Positions 7,722 through 15,392 of a DNA stretch of 64,000 nucleotides are shown piece after piece. Position numbers and translations under genes: made by a program. The stretch's first letter is position 1, and the number at the start of each line of letters is the position of its first letter. The notes beneath the pieces were generated by a model. That model was not told the origin of the DNA, searched no databases, and saw only the letters and a list, made by a program, of their open reading frames with translations. The stretch lies in assembly GCF_000368565.1 (NCBI RefSeq), contig NZ_KB849545.1:360304-424303 (forward strand), written 5' to 3'. Source of the DNA: Acinetobacter gerneri DSM 14967 = CIP 107464 = MTCC 9824 (GTDB lineage Bacteria; Pseudomonadota; Gammaproteobacteria; Pseudomonadales; Moraxellaceae).

Positions 7722-9458
7722 TTAATCCGCGAGTGTAAGGGTTTGTTTTTGAACACGAAGTTCGTTATATGAGTTTTGTTCAGATTTTTCGATCTCGATG
7801 ACATAGGGTTCGATCGGCTTTTTAAAACTCACCATATTTCCCTGTTCATCTTTTTTCAAATGAGCATGGCAGAACCAATCTGCATTATTTTTTTCTGGAA
7901 AATCAGCACGGTAGTGATATAAGCCCCAACGGCTTTCAGTACGATATAAAGATGCTCTTGCCGCCATTTCTGCACAATCTCGAATCACAGAGACTTCTGC
8001 TGCACGCATCAATTCATGTGGATTTGATGCTGATATTTGAGCAATATCCCGTTTGATTTCTTCGAAACGGCGTAAGCCGATTTCCATTTTTTGACGTGTT
8101 TTGGGTGGCTGCAAATAATCATTCACAAAGCGACGCAACTTATATTCCACTTGGTCAGATGGCAAGCCTTCTTTACGATTTAATGGCGCAAAAATGCGTT
8201 CACGCTCTTGATCAATTTCAGCCTGATTCAAGACTGAATCATTGACTTCTGCGACATATTGAGCTGAGTTTTCGCCTGCAAACCAACCATAAGTAAATGC
8301 ACCCAACATATAATTATGCGGAACAGCAGCCATATCTCCTGCACTATATAAACCTTTAACTGAGGTTTCCGCTTTTTCGTTGACCCAAACACCAGAAGCA
8401 CTATGACCACTACAAAAACCAATTTCAGAGATATGCATTTCCACCATATCCGAACGATAATTGGTACCGCGGCCCTCATGAAAACGCCCACGGCTTGGAC
8501 GCTCATTGGTATGTAAAATTTCTTCAATGGTTTGAATGGTTTCTTCAGCTAAATGATCAACTTTTAAAAATACGGGACCATTACCACTTTCAAGTTCTTG
8601 GTAAAACTCCCACATCATCTGACCACTCCAGTAGTCACATTCAATAAAACGCTCGCCTTTGCTATTTGCGGTATAACCACCCAATGGCCCTGTTACATAA
8701 GCACATGCTGGACCGTTATAATCTTTAATTAATGGATTAATCTGAAAGCATTCTAAATTGGAAAGTTCTGCCCCAGCATGGTAAGCCATTGCATAGCCAT
8801 CCCCTGCATTGGTTGGATTTTCATAAGTTCCCATCAGATAACCTGATGAAGGTAAGCCTAAGCGTCCTGCAGCTCCGCAACATAAAATGGCAGCTTTGGT
8901 TTTAATCACATAAAAATCACCACTTCGGCAATCAAAACCAAGAACACCATTGATTGCGCCATTTTCATCTTTAAGCAATTTGGTCGTTACGATTCGATTA
9001 TTAATTTTGACCTGAGCACGCTTCATTTGACGATAAAGGACTTTCTTCACATCATGTCCTTCTGGCATCGGCAGTACATATGCTCCCATATGGTGAACTT
9101 TCTTTACTGCGAACTCACCAGTCTCATCTTTTTCAAACTTAATTCCCCACTGATCAAGCTGCTGAATCGTTTCAAAGCTATGTTTGGCATATGCATAAAT
9201 CGTGTTTTGATTTACTACGCCATCGTTGGCTATGGTAATTTCCTTGGTATATTGCTCAGGAGTCGCATAACCAGGAATGACGGCATTGTTTAAACCATCC
9301 ATTCCCATGGAAATCGCACCACTACGTTTAACGTTGGCTTTTTCAATTAATAAAACTTTCAAATCAGGATTTGCTTTTTTTGCTTTTATAGCCGCCATCG
9401 GTCCAGCTGTACCACCACCAATAACGACAATGTCATATTCCAAATATTTAGTTTCCAT
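7722..9458 (-). CDS. AprA-like FAD-dependent oxidoreductase (fumarate reductase/APS reductase flavoprotein family)
   Basis: The 578-residue protein begins with an FAD-binding Rossmann motif (VVIGGGTAGPMAA, residues 12-24). A FAD-binding segment with YSAGDMA lies near 371-377. LNNAVIPG (56-63) and GHSASG (351-356) line up with AprA regions that hold an Asn and a His near the flavin. The AprA segment with the active-site arginine is replaced by NPLIKDYNGPA (241-251), so APS may not be the substrate. The ATG at 9458 is chosen because AAGGA is 8 nt upstream. The longer frame to 9560 would overlap the regulator gene. The reaction is unknown; a two-electron oxidation or reduction with the adjacent ferredoxin is expected. 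Confidence 0.85.
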   Translation of the reverse strand: METKYLEYDIVVIGGGTAGPMAAIKAKKANPDLKVLLIEKANVKRSGAISMGMDGLNNAVIPGYATPEQYTKEITIANDGVVNQNTIYAYAKHSFETIQQLDQWGIKFEKDETGEFAVKKVHHMGAYVLPMPEGHDVKKVLYRQMKRAQVKINNRIVTTKLLKDENGAINGVLGFDCRSGDFYVIKTKAAILCCGAAGRLGLPSSGYLMGTYENPTNAGDGYAMAYHAGAELSNLECFQINPLIKDYNGPACAYVTGPLGGYTANSKGERFIECDYWSGQMMWEFYQELESGNGPVFLKVDHLAEETIQTIEEILHTNERPSRGRFHEGRGTNYRSDMVEMHISEIGFCSGHSASGVWVNEKAETSVKGLYSAGDMAAVPHNYMLGAFTYGWFAGENSAQYVAEVNDSVLNQAEIDQERERIFAPLNRKEGLPSDQVEYKLRRFVNDYLQPPKTRQKMEIGLRRFEEIKRDIAQISASNPHELMRAAEVSVIRDCAEMAARASLYRTESRWGLYHYRADFPEKNNADWFCHAHLKKDEQGNMVSFKKPIEPYVIEIEKSEQNSYNELRVQKQTLTLAD

Positions 9459-9474
9459 TATATTTTTCCTTTTT

Positions 9475-10215
9475 TTAACGAAAAATTCGTAATTGATATT
9501 GGAAACTTTCACCTGAGAAATACAAATACTCGTAGTCAATCGGATGCTTATTTGCATCATGCGTAAGTCGTTCGACTCTTAAAATTGGAGTATTGATATC
9601 GAGTGAAAGAAGTTGTGCTAACTCATCATCAGCTTGAATGGCATCAATATTTAAATCGGCATAACCAAGAGGGATATCTAATTCTTTTTCGATGACTGTA
9701 AAAATATCGCTTATGCGCAAATCAACTTGTTTTTCCAATAATTTTAAGCCGATTTCTTGAGGTAAATAAGTTAACTCGTAAGATACAGGCTCATTATTCA
9801 ACAAGCGCACTCGCTTAATTTCGGTGACTTGACTACGAACAGCCAATTTTAATTTTGAAGCAACTTTAAGCGGTGCTTCAATAAAATCAATTGATAAAAC
9901 TTCATTTAAAATATGGTGCCCTGTAGAAGACATCGCCTCTGCAAAACCTTGTAATTGCGTAATATTTTGATAAGCCTTAGGTTTGCTGACAAATGTCCCT
10001 TTACCATGCACCTTAAAAATAAGTCCTTCTAAAGAAAGTTTATGTAATGCTTGGCGAATCGTAATCCGACTCACAGAAAATAATTCCGAAAGCTCATTTT
10101 CAGAGGGTAACTGGCTCAAAGCAGGATATTCACCAGACTGTATTCGTTGTTGCAACAGCTCTTTCACTTGCTCATTTAACGGTGATACATTTGGTTTACT
10201 GATCTGTTCAGACAT
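9475..10215 (-). CDS. GntR-family (HutC/UTRA) transcriptional regulator
   Basis: An N-terminal winged helix (about residues 12-75; LPSENELSELFSVSRITIRQALHKL) is followed by a UTRA effector-binding domain (about 90-245). UTRA regulators usually bind a small metabolite that releases them from DNA. The ATG at 10215 is used; a TTG at 10224 is possible but would abut the palindrome at 10226-10237 with no leader. The gene heads a seven-gene collinear operon and ends 16 bp before the AprA-like gene. Autoregulation through the upstream palindrome is likely. Confidence 0.9.
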   Translation of the reverse strand: MSEQISKPNVSPLNEQVKELLQQRIQSGEYPALSQLPSENELSELFSVSRITIRQALHKLSLEGLIFKVHGKGTFVSKPKAYQNITQLQGFAEAMSSTGHHILNEVLSIDFIEAPLKVASKLKLAVRSQVTEIKRVRLLNNEPVSYELTYLPQEIGLKLLEKQVDLRISDIFTVIEKELDIPLGYADLNIDAIQADDELAQLLSLDINTPILRVERLTHDANKHPIDYEYLYFSGESFQYQLRIFR

Positions 10216-10225
10216 CGCATTCAAC

Positions 10226-10237
10226 TTGTTATAACAA
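10226..10237. promoter_or_regulatory. Predicted GntR/HutC operator
   Basis: TTGTTATAACAA is a perfect 12-bp palindrome lying 11 bp upstream of the regulator's ATG. One mismatch apart, symmetry extends to 20 bp. It fits the GT-N-TA-N-AC core of HutC-subfamily operators, so it is the likely binding site controlling the operon. Confidence 0.65.
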
Positions 10238-10646
10238 CTTGAGCAAATAGTAGATTATATTTTTTTAATTCTTAAATATGATGTTGTGATTTATTTATGA
10301 AAAATTACGAGATTAGCTTTAATTTTTAATATAAATTTAATAAAAATCAATAAATTAAAATAATGAAAATTAAAGTATATCCTTCTTAAAATGTTCAAAT
10401 CTATGCTAAAATATCAACAATATCCAATAATCTCTCTCAGCATTACTGGATAAATTTCAATCAAAATAGGACTGCTAAACATTCATTATTCACAGTTCAA
10501 AACGTTTATTTTTTAAACAATGAAATAAAAAAATACAATTTATTTATCACATAGATGCAATATTTATGTTTTAACATGAAAGTGCGGTAACCACGCAAAA
10601 GAAAAAGCACGTTGTACACATAGAAATCTGCTATTCGGGAGCGATA
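10238..10646. other. AT-rich intergenic region between divergent genes
   Basis: This 409-bp stretch separates the leftward GntR operon from a rightward small gene. It is very AT-rich and must hold both promoters, but I cannot assign -35/-10 boxes with confidence. A GGGAG ribosome site lies at its right end. No open frame here looks real. Confidence 0.6.
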
Positions 10647-10874
10647 ATGAATAACAGCATGAATTATGTAAAACAAATCAAGAATGCTAAACGTGGTGGA
10701 TATACACCAACTATTGCCAAAGACATCAACCGACACAAAGTACAAAAAGCCATACAGCTTATCAACGAATGGAGACGGCTCGCCAACGAACTCAAACCAC
10801 AAATGCAAATGGAGATGGCTTTAACTTTAGAAGAATGTGCTCAAGACCTAGATCAAATTTTGAGGAGCAAATAA
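10647..10874 (+). CDS. Small basic hypothetical protein (75 aa)
   Basis: I do not recognise a family. The protein is rich in Lys, Arg, Asn and Gln. A basic first half (KNAKRGGYTP, RHKVQKA) precedes a helical second half (INEWRRLANELK and LEECAQDLDQILR). It has no signal peptide or membrane segment. GGGAG lies about 7 nt before the ATG, a good ribosome site. Its stop overlaps the start of a 23-codon frame (TAATG), and a strong terminator follows at 10971, so the two form a compact transcription unit. A nucleic-acid-binding role would fit the charge pattern but is speculative. Confidence 0.65.
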   Translation: MNNSMNYVKQIKNAKRGGYTPTIAKDINRHKVQKAIQLINEWRRLANELKPQMQMEMALTLEECAQDLDQILRSK

Positions 10875-10945
10875 TGATAGAAAAATTAAAAACAAGCCCT
10901 GAAAAACCCATACCAGTAAAGGACGTTATCCCTACCTTAAATTAA
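10874..10945 (+). CDS. Translationally coupled 23-aa micro-ORF
   Basis: ATG at 10874-10876 overlaps the upstream stop codon (TAATG) and follows a near-consensus GAGGAG ribosome site by 7 nt. The frame encodes 23 residues (begins MIEKLKTSPEK, ends DVIPTLN) and stops at TAA 10943-10945, 25 bp before the terminator hairpin. No family is recognisable. The initiation signals are better than chance, which argues for translation, but the peptide is very short. Confidence 0.45.
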   Translation: MIEKLKTSPEKPIPVKDVIPTLN

Positions 10946-10970
10946 ACACTCGCAGTCAGCGATCAATATA

Positions 10971-11003
10971 AAAATGGCTCAACTTACTCTTGAGCCATTT
11001 TTT
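10971..11003 (+). terminator. Rho-independent terminator
   Basis: A perfect 12-bp stem (10971-10982 with 10990-11001), a 7-nt loop and a T-tract end the two-gene unit at 10647-10945. Confidence 0.9.
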
Positions 11004-11342
11004 ATTTATACTAAATAAAGATATTTAATATTTTAAATAGATTAAAATATATACTTTAAATTTTCAAAACCAAGCCAAACCGACTTAAAAATATAATACT
11101 GGCAATGATTAATTTTACTAAAACCATGATAATATTATTTAGTATAATTTAAATATTAGTTTTTTTTGATTTAATATTCTATAAAATATATTGCTAAATA
11201 AATCATAAAATTAGAAGAATACAAACGTAATTAAGCCCAAATCAATAAAAATATTTTCGATTTTATTCACTGCTAACTATTTACATTAATTCTCATTTTA
11301 TATATAAATATGTTAACCAGTTAACATTATAGAAGAATTAAT
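11004..11342. other. Very AT-rich intergenic region
   Basis: These 339 bp contain long A and T runs and no credible coding frame. They presumably hold the promoter of the Sel1-repeat gene. Several TATAAT-like hexamers occur, so none can be singled out. Confidence 0.6.
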
Positions 11343-11834
11343 ATGAAAAAAATCACATTATTTATTTGTAGTATTGGCTTAGCATGTTCAACTTTAACTC
11401 AAGCTGCAAATAACCAAACAACGGATCGCGATGACTGCCAATCGGCTGCTTGGTACAGTTTAGCAGCTGAACGTGGTGATGCTACAGCGCAGTACAAGCT
11501 TGGAATGATGTATTTTAACGGTGATGAAGTCAAAACTGACTACAAAAAAGCCTTTGCCTTGCTGAACTCTGCTGCAGCTCAAAACAATGCTCAAGCTCAA
11601 TACCATTTGGCAACAGCTTATGAAATGGGGATCGGTACTCAAGCAAATTCGCAAACTGCTTTCAATTGGTATCTTAAAGCTGCAAACCTAGGTAATGCTA
11701 AAGCTCAATATAAAGTTGCAGATATGTACCAAACAGGTCAAGGTGTAGCTCAAGATCACGCTATTGCTCAAGTTTGGTATCAAAAAGCGGCAAACCAAGG
11801 TAACACCTTAGCGCAAAGTGCGCTTAATCGTTAA
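11343..11834 (+). CDS. Secreted Sel1-repeat protein
   Basis: The 163-residue protein starts with a Sec signal peptide that should be cut after TQA (near residue 21). At least three, probably four, Sel1-like repeats of 36 residues follow (A-x-A-Q-Y-x-L-G-x-M-Y pattern; for example ATAQYKLGMMYFNGDEV, AQAQYHLATAYEMGIG, AKAQYKVADMYQTGQG). Sel1 repeats form a solenoid used for protein binding, so a periplasmic adaptor role is expected. It stands alone between a terminator and tRNA-Thr. The ribosome site is weak. Specific partners cannot be deduced. Confidence 0.88.
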   Translation: MKKITLFICSIGLACSTLTQAANNQTTDRDDCQSAAWYSLAAERGDATAQYKLGMMYFNGDEVKTDYKKAFALLNSAAAQNNAQAQYHLATAYEMGIGTQANSQTAFNWYLKAANLGNAKAQYKVADMYQTGQGVAQDHAIAQVWYQKAANQGNTLAQSALNR

Positions 11835-11873
11835 GTTGAAAATGTTTTAAAAGCTTTGAAGTTGTTTATTTAT

Positions 11874-11917
11874 AAGGAAGTTGAGTGAAATGTGCGCATT
11901 TAACTTCCCTTTTTTTA
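11874..11917 (+). terminator. Terminator after the Sel1-repeat gene
   Basis: GGAAGTT (11876-11882) pairs with AACTTCC (11902-11908), with an inner AAATG/CATTT stem, followed by a run of seven or more T residues. Confidence 0.75.
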
Positions 11918-11955
11918 TAAAGTGCTTAAATATTTTCAACTGCTTATTTTTTCGC

Positions 11956-11983
11956 TTGCAATCTAAAAAAAACTCTGTAGAAT
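11956..11983 (+). promoter_or_regulatory. Predicted promoter of tRNA-Thr
   Basis: TTGCAA (11956-11961) and TAGAAT (11978-11983) are separated by 16 bp. The predicted start is a few bases before the tRNA at 11996. Confidence 0.6.
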
Positions 11984-11995
11984 TCACGCAACAAC

Positions 11996-12071
<76 letters not shown>

Positions 12072-12163
12072 TTTTTATTCTTATAATACGTTGTTAGCTT
12101 TTTTCTTTATTTCTATACAATCTTCAATTCATTCCACATATCATTTAATTTAAATTTTATGAT

Positions 12164-13024
12164 CTAAGCTTTTGCATTTTTGGCAGTCATTTTCACATAA
12201 CGCACCACACCATCTTGATAGAGTTTATGGCATAGTTTTGCTGTCATTGTTATTTTCAAAATATCTAAGAAATTTTGCTTAGCGCTAGTCCAAGCCCCAC
12301 TCTGTTTTTTCAGCGCTATATATTTTGAAAATCCTAAAAATACCTCTTCAGATAAATCCTCTATCTCTATATCTTTGAAATGATGTTGTCTTAAAATTTC
12401 TTCTGTACGTGTTTTCGAGTAGATATGCAAAGCATCAACATCCGCACCTTTTAATAATAAACGATATTTTTCTTTTTGAACGGTCGACAAATATCGCCAT
12501 TTTTCTGAAAATATTAAAAAATGGAAAGCCACTCGCCCATCGTTGGTAAGCACTGTTTGCAGATTGTCTAAAAAATGGTGCAAATTACTATGATATGCAG
12601 CATCTATGCATAGCACTGCATCAAATTTTTCTGTGAATGGGATATCAGCTAAATTTAGAAATGACTCGCAATAAACATCTACGCTCTGTGGCATATTGTG
12701 TTTGATTTTTTTAACGCATTCAGCCTGAAGTTCAACACCAGAAAGCTGTTTTAAAGCATAGTACTGTTTGAAAAAGTTCAAACTCGCACCTTGTCCACAC
12801 CCCAGATCTAGAACACGATCTTGACTATTTAACTGTATGGAATCAGCAAGTTGCTTCGCCAAAGCTTTGCATGCCTGTACATAGGCATCTGATTTTTGCA
12901 GTGTGGTGTCAGACCACAAGCCCAAATTACTCCAAGCGAGTAAGCCATCATCCCCTAACAGTTTTGCATTGATTGCATATTTATGTTTTGGAAGTTGTTG
13001 CTTTATCGCTTGAAGCCATTTCAT
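12164..13024 (-). CDS. Class I SAM-dependent methyltransferase
   Basis: The 286-residue protein has SAM-binding motif I VLDLGCGQGASL (about residues 70-81) and an acidic motif II in the SGVELQ region (about 94-99). Motif VLCIDAAYHS (about 137-146) resembles the post-motif of small-molecule or lipid methyltransferases. There is no export signal. It starts 6 bp after the FAD-oxidoreductase gene stop, so the two are an operon. Oxidoreductases of this kind are often next to cyclopropane- or furan-fatty-acid methyltransferases, so lipid modification is a reasonable guess. The substrate is not shown by the sequence. Confidence 0.85.
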   Translation of the reverse strand: MKWLQAIKQQLPKHKYAINAKLLGDDGLLAWSNLGLWSDTTLQKSDAYVQACKALAKQLADSIQLNSQDRVLDLGCGQGASLNFFKQYYALKQLSGVELQAECVKKIKHNMPQSVDVYCESFLNLADIPFTEKFDAVLCIDAAYHSNLHHFLDNLQTVLTNDGRVAFHFLIFSEKWRYLSTVQKEKYRLLLKGADVDALHIYSKTRTEEILRQHHFKDIEIEDLSEEVFLGFSKYIALKKQSGAWTSAKQNFLDILKITMTAKLCHKLYQDGVVRYVKMTAKNAKA

Positions 13025-13030
13025 TTTGCA

Positions 13031-14329
13031 TTAGTAACCGAGTTCAGGGGCAACCTCAACTTTAGGTTTTAAATCTTTAAATGGCAATGGTGCGCCAAAA
13101 ATTTCCGCAATATGCATTGCACTGGTCACAGCCGATTCTAAAATAGGTAGGCCATCACAAGACCATGAACCACAATAGAACACTTTACGATTTGCGGCTT
13201 TATGACGCTCTTGGATCTCTTTATTTAAGGCTACAGTTTTTAAATCAACGACAGCACGAGTCAATTTAACACTAGCAATCACTTTTTTAGGATCAATCGC
13301 GGTCACAGGACGCCAAGTTTGGAAGACTGGTGTTTTACCAACCAAGCTCGGTTCAATTGAGTTAAGCCAAACCGTAAACTGTTGTTTGGTAAATTGGCGA
13401 TCCATCATATAGCTCAAAACACTCCAATCTTTACGATTTGGAGGCATGACTGTTGGATCGGTATGCATGACCAATTCACCATCTTCAAATCTAAATTGTT
13501 TGAGTAGTGCAATATCTTCTGCAAACTGTTCTGGATTTAAAAATTCTTCAAGTTTTGTTGTTGGCGTTGCTACAACAACTTTATCAAAGAGAAATGATTC
13601 ACCTTCGATATTTTTAACCAAGACTTGATCACCTTGTTCTTCAACCAAAGTGATTTTTGAACTGCTGTGGAGTTCGATACCTTCAATCAATTTATCGACT
13701 AATGCTGGTGTTCCGCCTTGTAAACGTAGCAATGCATCTCCATCAGTCAATTGTTTTAAAAAGACTAATAATGGTTTTGCCGGCCACTCACCCATGGTTT
13801 TTGGATCACAAGTACAGATGGTATAGAGCACATTCATGACTACGCCATGCCAAAATACTTCTTCGATTTCATTATTATTGATAAATTCAGCAAGGGTAAT
13901 ATCTTGATTTTTTGATTTAAAAAATTGATGTATCGCTGTTTTTAACTGCAACATTCCCTTAACCAAGCGCCAACCGTATTGCTTAATGCCTTTACGGTTA
14001 TTGATAATCGGGAAATTGCCGATACGAGTACGAGAAGTTGTTAACCAAGTTTCGGTCTTATCTTCAAATAACCAACTACACGCCATAAAAGTACGTACTG
14101 GAAAAGTTTTTATCCCCAAATGTGTTGCCAAACTTAAGGTATTTTTCCAGAGTTGCTGATTCATGACACGCAAAGGTGCATCAATCAACCCACCTTCAAA
14201 CGCTATACTGTGACTATCCATACCCCGACCAGGTAAGGCTTCAAAAATTGTGATGTTATGACCCGCATCCTTCAAAATTCTTGCGGTAGCCAGCCCAGCC
14301 ATGCCACTACCGATCACTGCTATATTCAA
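13031..14329 (-). CDS. FAD/NAD(P)-binding oxidoreductase (COG2907-like, amine-oxidase fold)
   Basis: The 432-residue flavoprotein opens with the dinucleotide motif VIGSGMAGLATARIL (residues 5-19) and an acidic strand end (IFEA). The GRGMDSHS segment is where amine-oxidase-fold enzymes contact FAD. The C-terminal FYCGSWSCDGLPILESAVTSA segment closes the FAD site. Translation must begin at TTG 14327-14329: no ATG lies between it and the in-frame stop upstream, and GGA is 8 nt before it. It is first of a two-gene operon with a methyltransferase. Relatives flank fatty-acid cyclopropanation and furan-formation genes. An oxidation or desaturation of membrane-lipid acyl chains is a plausible but unproven role. 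Confidence 0.85.
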   Translation of the reverse strand: MNIAVIGSGMAGLATARILKDAGHNITIFEALPGRGMDSHSIAFEGGLIDAPLRVMNQQLWKNTLSLATHLGIKTFPVRTFMACSWLFEDKTETWLTTSRTRIGNFPIINNRKGIKQYGWRLVKGMLQLKTAIHQFFKSKNQDITLAEFINNNEIEEVFWHGVVMNVLYTICTCDPKTMGEWPAKPLLVFLKQLTDGDALLRLQGGTPALVDKLIEGIELHSSSKITLVEEQGDQVLVKNIEGESFLFDKVVVATPTTKLEEFLNPEQFAEDIALLKQFRFEDGELVMHTDPTVMPPNRKDWSVLSYMMDRQFTKQQFTVWLNSIEPSLVGKTPVFQTWRPVTAIDPKKVIASVKLTRAVVDLKTVALNKEIQERHKAANRKVFYCGSWSCDGLPILESAVTSAMHIAEIFGAPLPFKDLKPKVEVAPELGY

Positions 14330-14693
14330 AGTTATTATCCGTAAGTTGACCCATTTTTTTTATTATGAAGCAAGAAAAGGGAAAAGCTGGTATTAAAAAG
14401 TTCCAGTTTTATTATTTTTTTCTTGGGTAGATTTCAGCAAAACTGTAGGTTTAGGACTAAAACAACAAAAGATACCTAAAAATAGAGAAATGAAGCTCTT
14501 TTAGCTTTTGAAATAACAAGAATTTTTTATATTTTTAAATATTCTCTTTTAAAATAAAGACTATATTTTAATCAAAAAGTAAAAATATAGGTTTACAAAG
14601 CCCATTTTTGTGATTATGATACGCCCATAAAAACGAGAACTGCATCACATAAACACAATTAAAATAATAAATAATACATACTATAAAGTATTC
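14330..14693. other. AT-rich intergenic region
   Basis: This stretch of about 360 bp lies upstream of the leftward oxidoreductase gene and downstream of the leftward hotdog gene. It presumably contains the oxidoreductase promoter. I see no gene or clear operator in it. Confidence 0.55.
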
Positions 14694-14727
14694 AAAGGGT
14701 CTTCGTTGTGTGGGATGAAGACCCTTT
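14694..14727 (-). terminator. Terminator of the hotdog-protein gene
   Basis: A perfect 11-bp stem (14694-14704 with 14717-14727) and a 12-nt loop lie about 20 bp after the stop codon of the leftward gene at 14749. Confidence 0.7.
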
Positions 14728-14748
14728 TATTTTCTCTCAATGCGCTTG

Positions 14749-15213
14749 TTATTTTTTCAAAGACACCCACATATTGATGATCGCTCTAAATACAATTTCA
14801 TTATTTGTATCAAAAACTTCAACTTTGACAGGATAATCACCCGATTGCTGCCAATCAAAGTCTTCTCTCTCAGGTGTTGCAATCGCCACTAAGTCTGTAT
14901 TGGCTTTTTTGAGATATTCAACCTGCATCCCTTTTGGAATCCAACGGTGAGTTGATGGCACAGTCACTTCTGTCATCGTACCACCAGCAAGCTCTGCCAT
15001 ATTGCACATCGCAATCGCATGTACTGTTCCGATATGATTTTGCACAGCACGTTTTTTGGCAATTTTAACGGCGCAATAGTTTGCTTTTAACTCATCAAAT
15101 ACTGGAGAAATGCTGGAAAAATACGGTGCTTTTAAACAAATCATTCGTGAAAAAGCCCATTTTCCTGCGGGTTTAGTGGACATGCTTTGCCAGAGTTTGA
15201 GTGCATTTGCCAT
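14749..15213 (-). CDS. Hotdog-fold DUF4442 protein (PaaI-thioesterase-like)
   Basis: The 154-residue protein resembles the DUF4442/PaaI thioesterase group. HIGTVHAIAMCNMAELAGG (about residues 60-78) is the hotdog helix region where thioesterases hold catalytic residues. An antiparallel sheet ending in VFRAIINMWVS follows. Such proteins hydrolyse or bind acyl-CoA thioesters. AAGGA lies 8 nt before the ATG. It is divergent from a TetR regulator, with three inverted repeats between them, so it is probably the main target of that regulator. The acyl substrate is unknown. Confidence 0.8.
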   Translation of the reverse strand: MANALKLWQSMSTKPAGKWAFSRMICLKAPYFSSISPVFDELKANYCAVKIAKKRAVQNHIGTVHAIAMCNMAELAGGTMTEVTVPSTHRWIPKGMQVEYLKKANTDLVAIATPEREDFDWQQSGDYPVKVEVFDTNNEIVFRAIINMWVSLKK

Positions 15214-15243
15214 TCTTTTTTTCCTTTCATTTTTTGATTAAAG

Positions 15244-15262
15244 TTGATCTGGATCAGATCAA
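15244..15262. promoter_or_regulatory. Perfect 19-bp inverted repeat (operator candidate 1)
   Basis: TTGATCTG (15244-15251), spacer GAT and CAGATCAA (15255-15262) form 8-bp perfect arms. The site lies 31 bp upstream of the hotdog gene start, where a repressor would block transcription. Confidence 0.55.
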
Positions 15263-15281
15263 ACTATATTTAAATGATAAA

Positions 15282-15313
15282 ACAGAATATAATTCTGTAA
15301 AGGAATATTATTC
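15282..15313. promoter_or_regulatory. TetR-type operator pair (candidate 2)
   Basis: ACAGAAT-ATA-ATTCTGT (15282-15298) is a perfect 7-bp inverted repeat. It is followed at once by GAATATTATTC (15303-15313), a related shorter palindrome. The pair sits midway in the divergent region and probably binds the adjacent TetR regulator. Confidence 0.6.
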
Positions 15314-15392
15314 TGTTTTATATACTAGGCAGTCATCCTGAAATACTTTCCTCTGTAAATCTCAGTACTTTTATACTTTTCAAAGGGGCATT

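Noticed and set aside
9459..9560. Longer start for the AprA-like flavoprotein (34 extra residues)
   Set aside because: It would overlap the GntR gene and lacks a ribosome site; ATG 9458 has AAGGA at the right distance and gives the normal FAD-binding N-terminus.
10506..10808. 100-codon minus-strand frame overlapping the 75-aa gene
   Set aside because: It lacks a ribosome site, is antisense to a gene with good initiation signals and runs through its leader.
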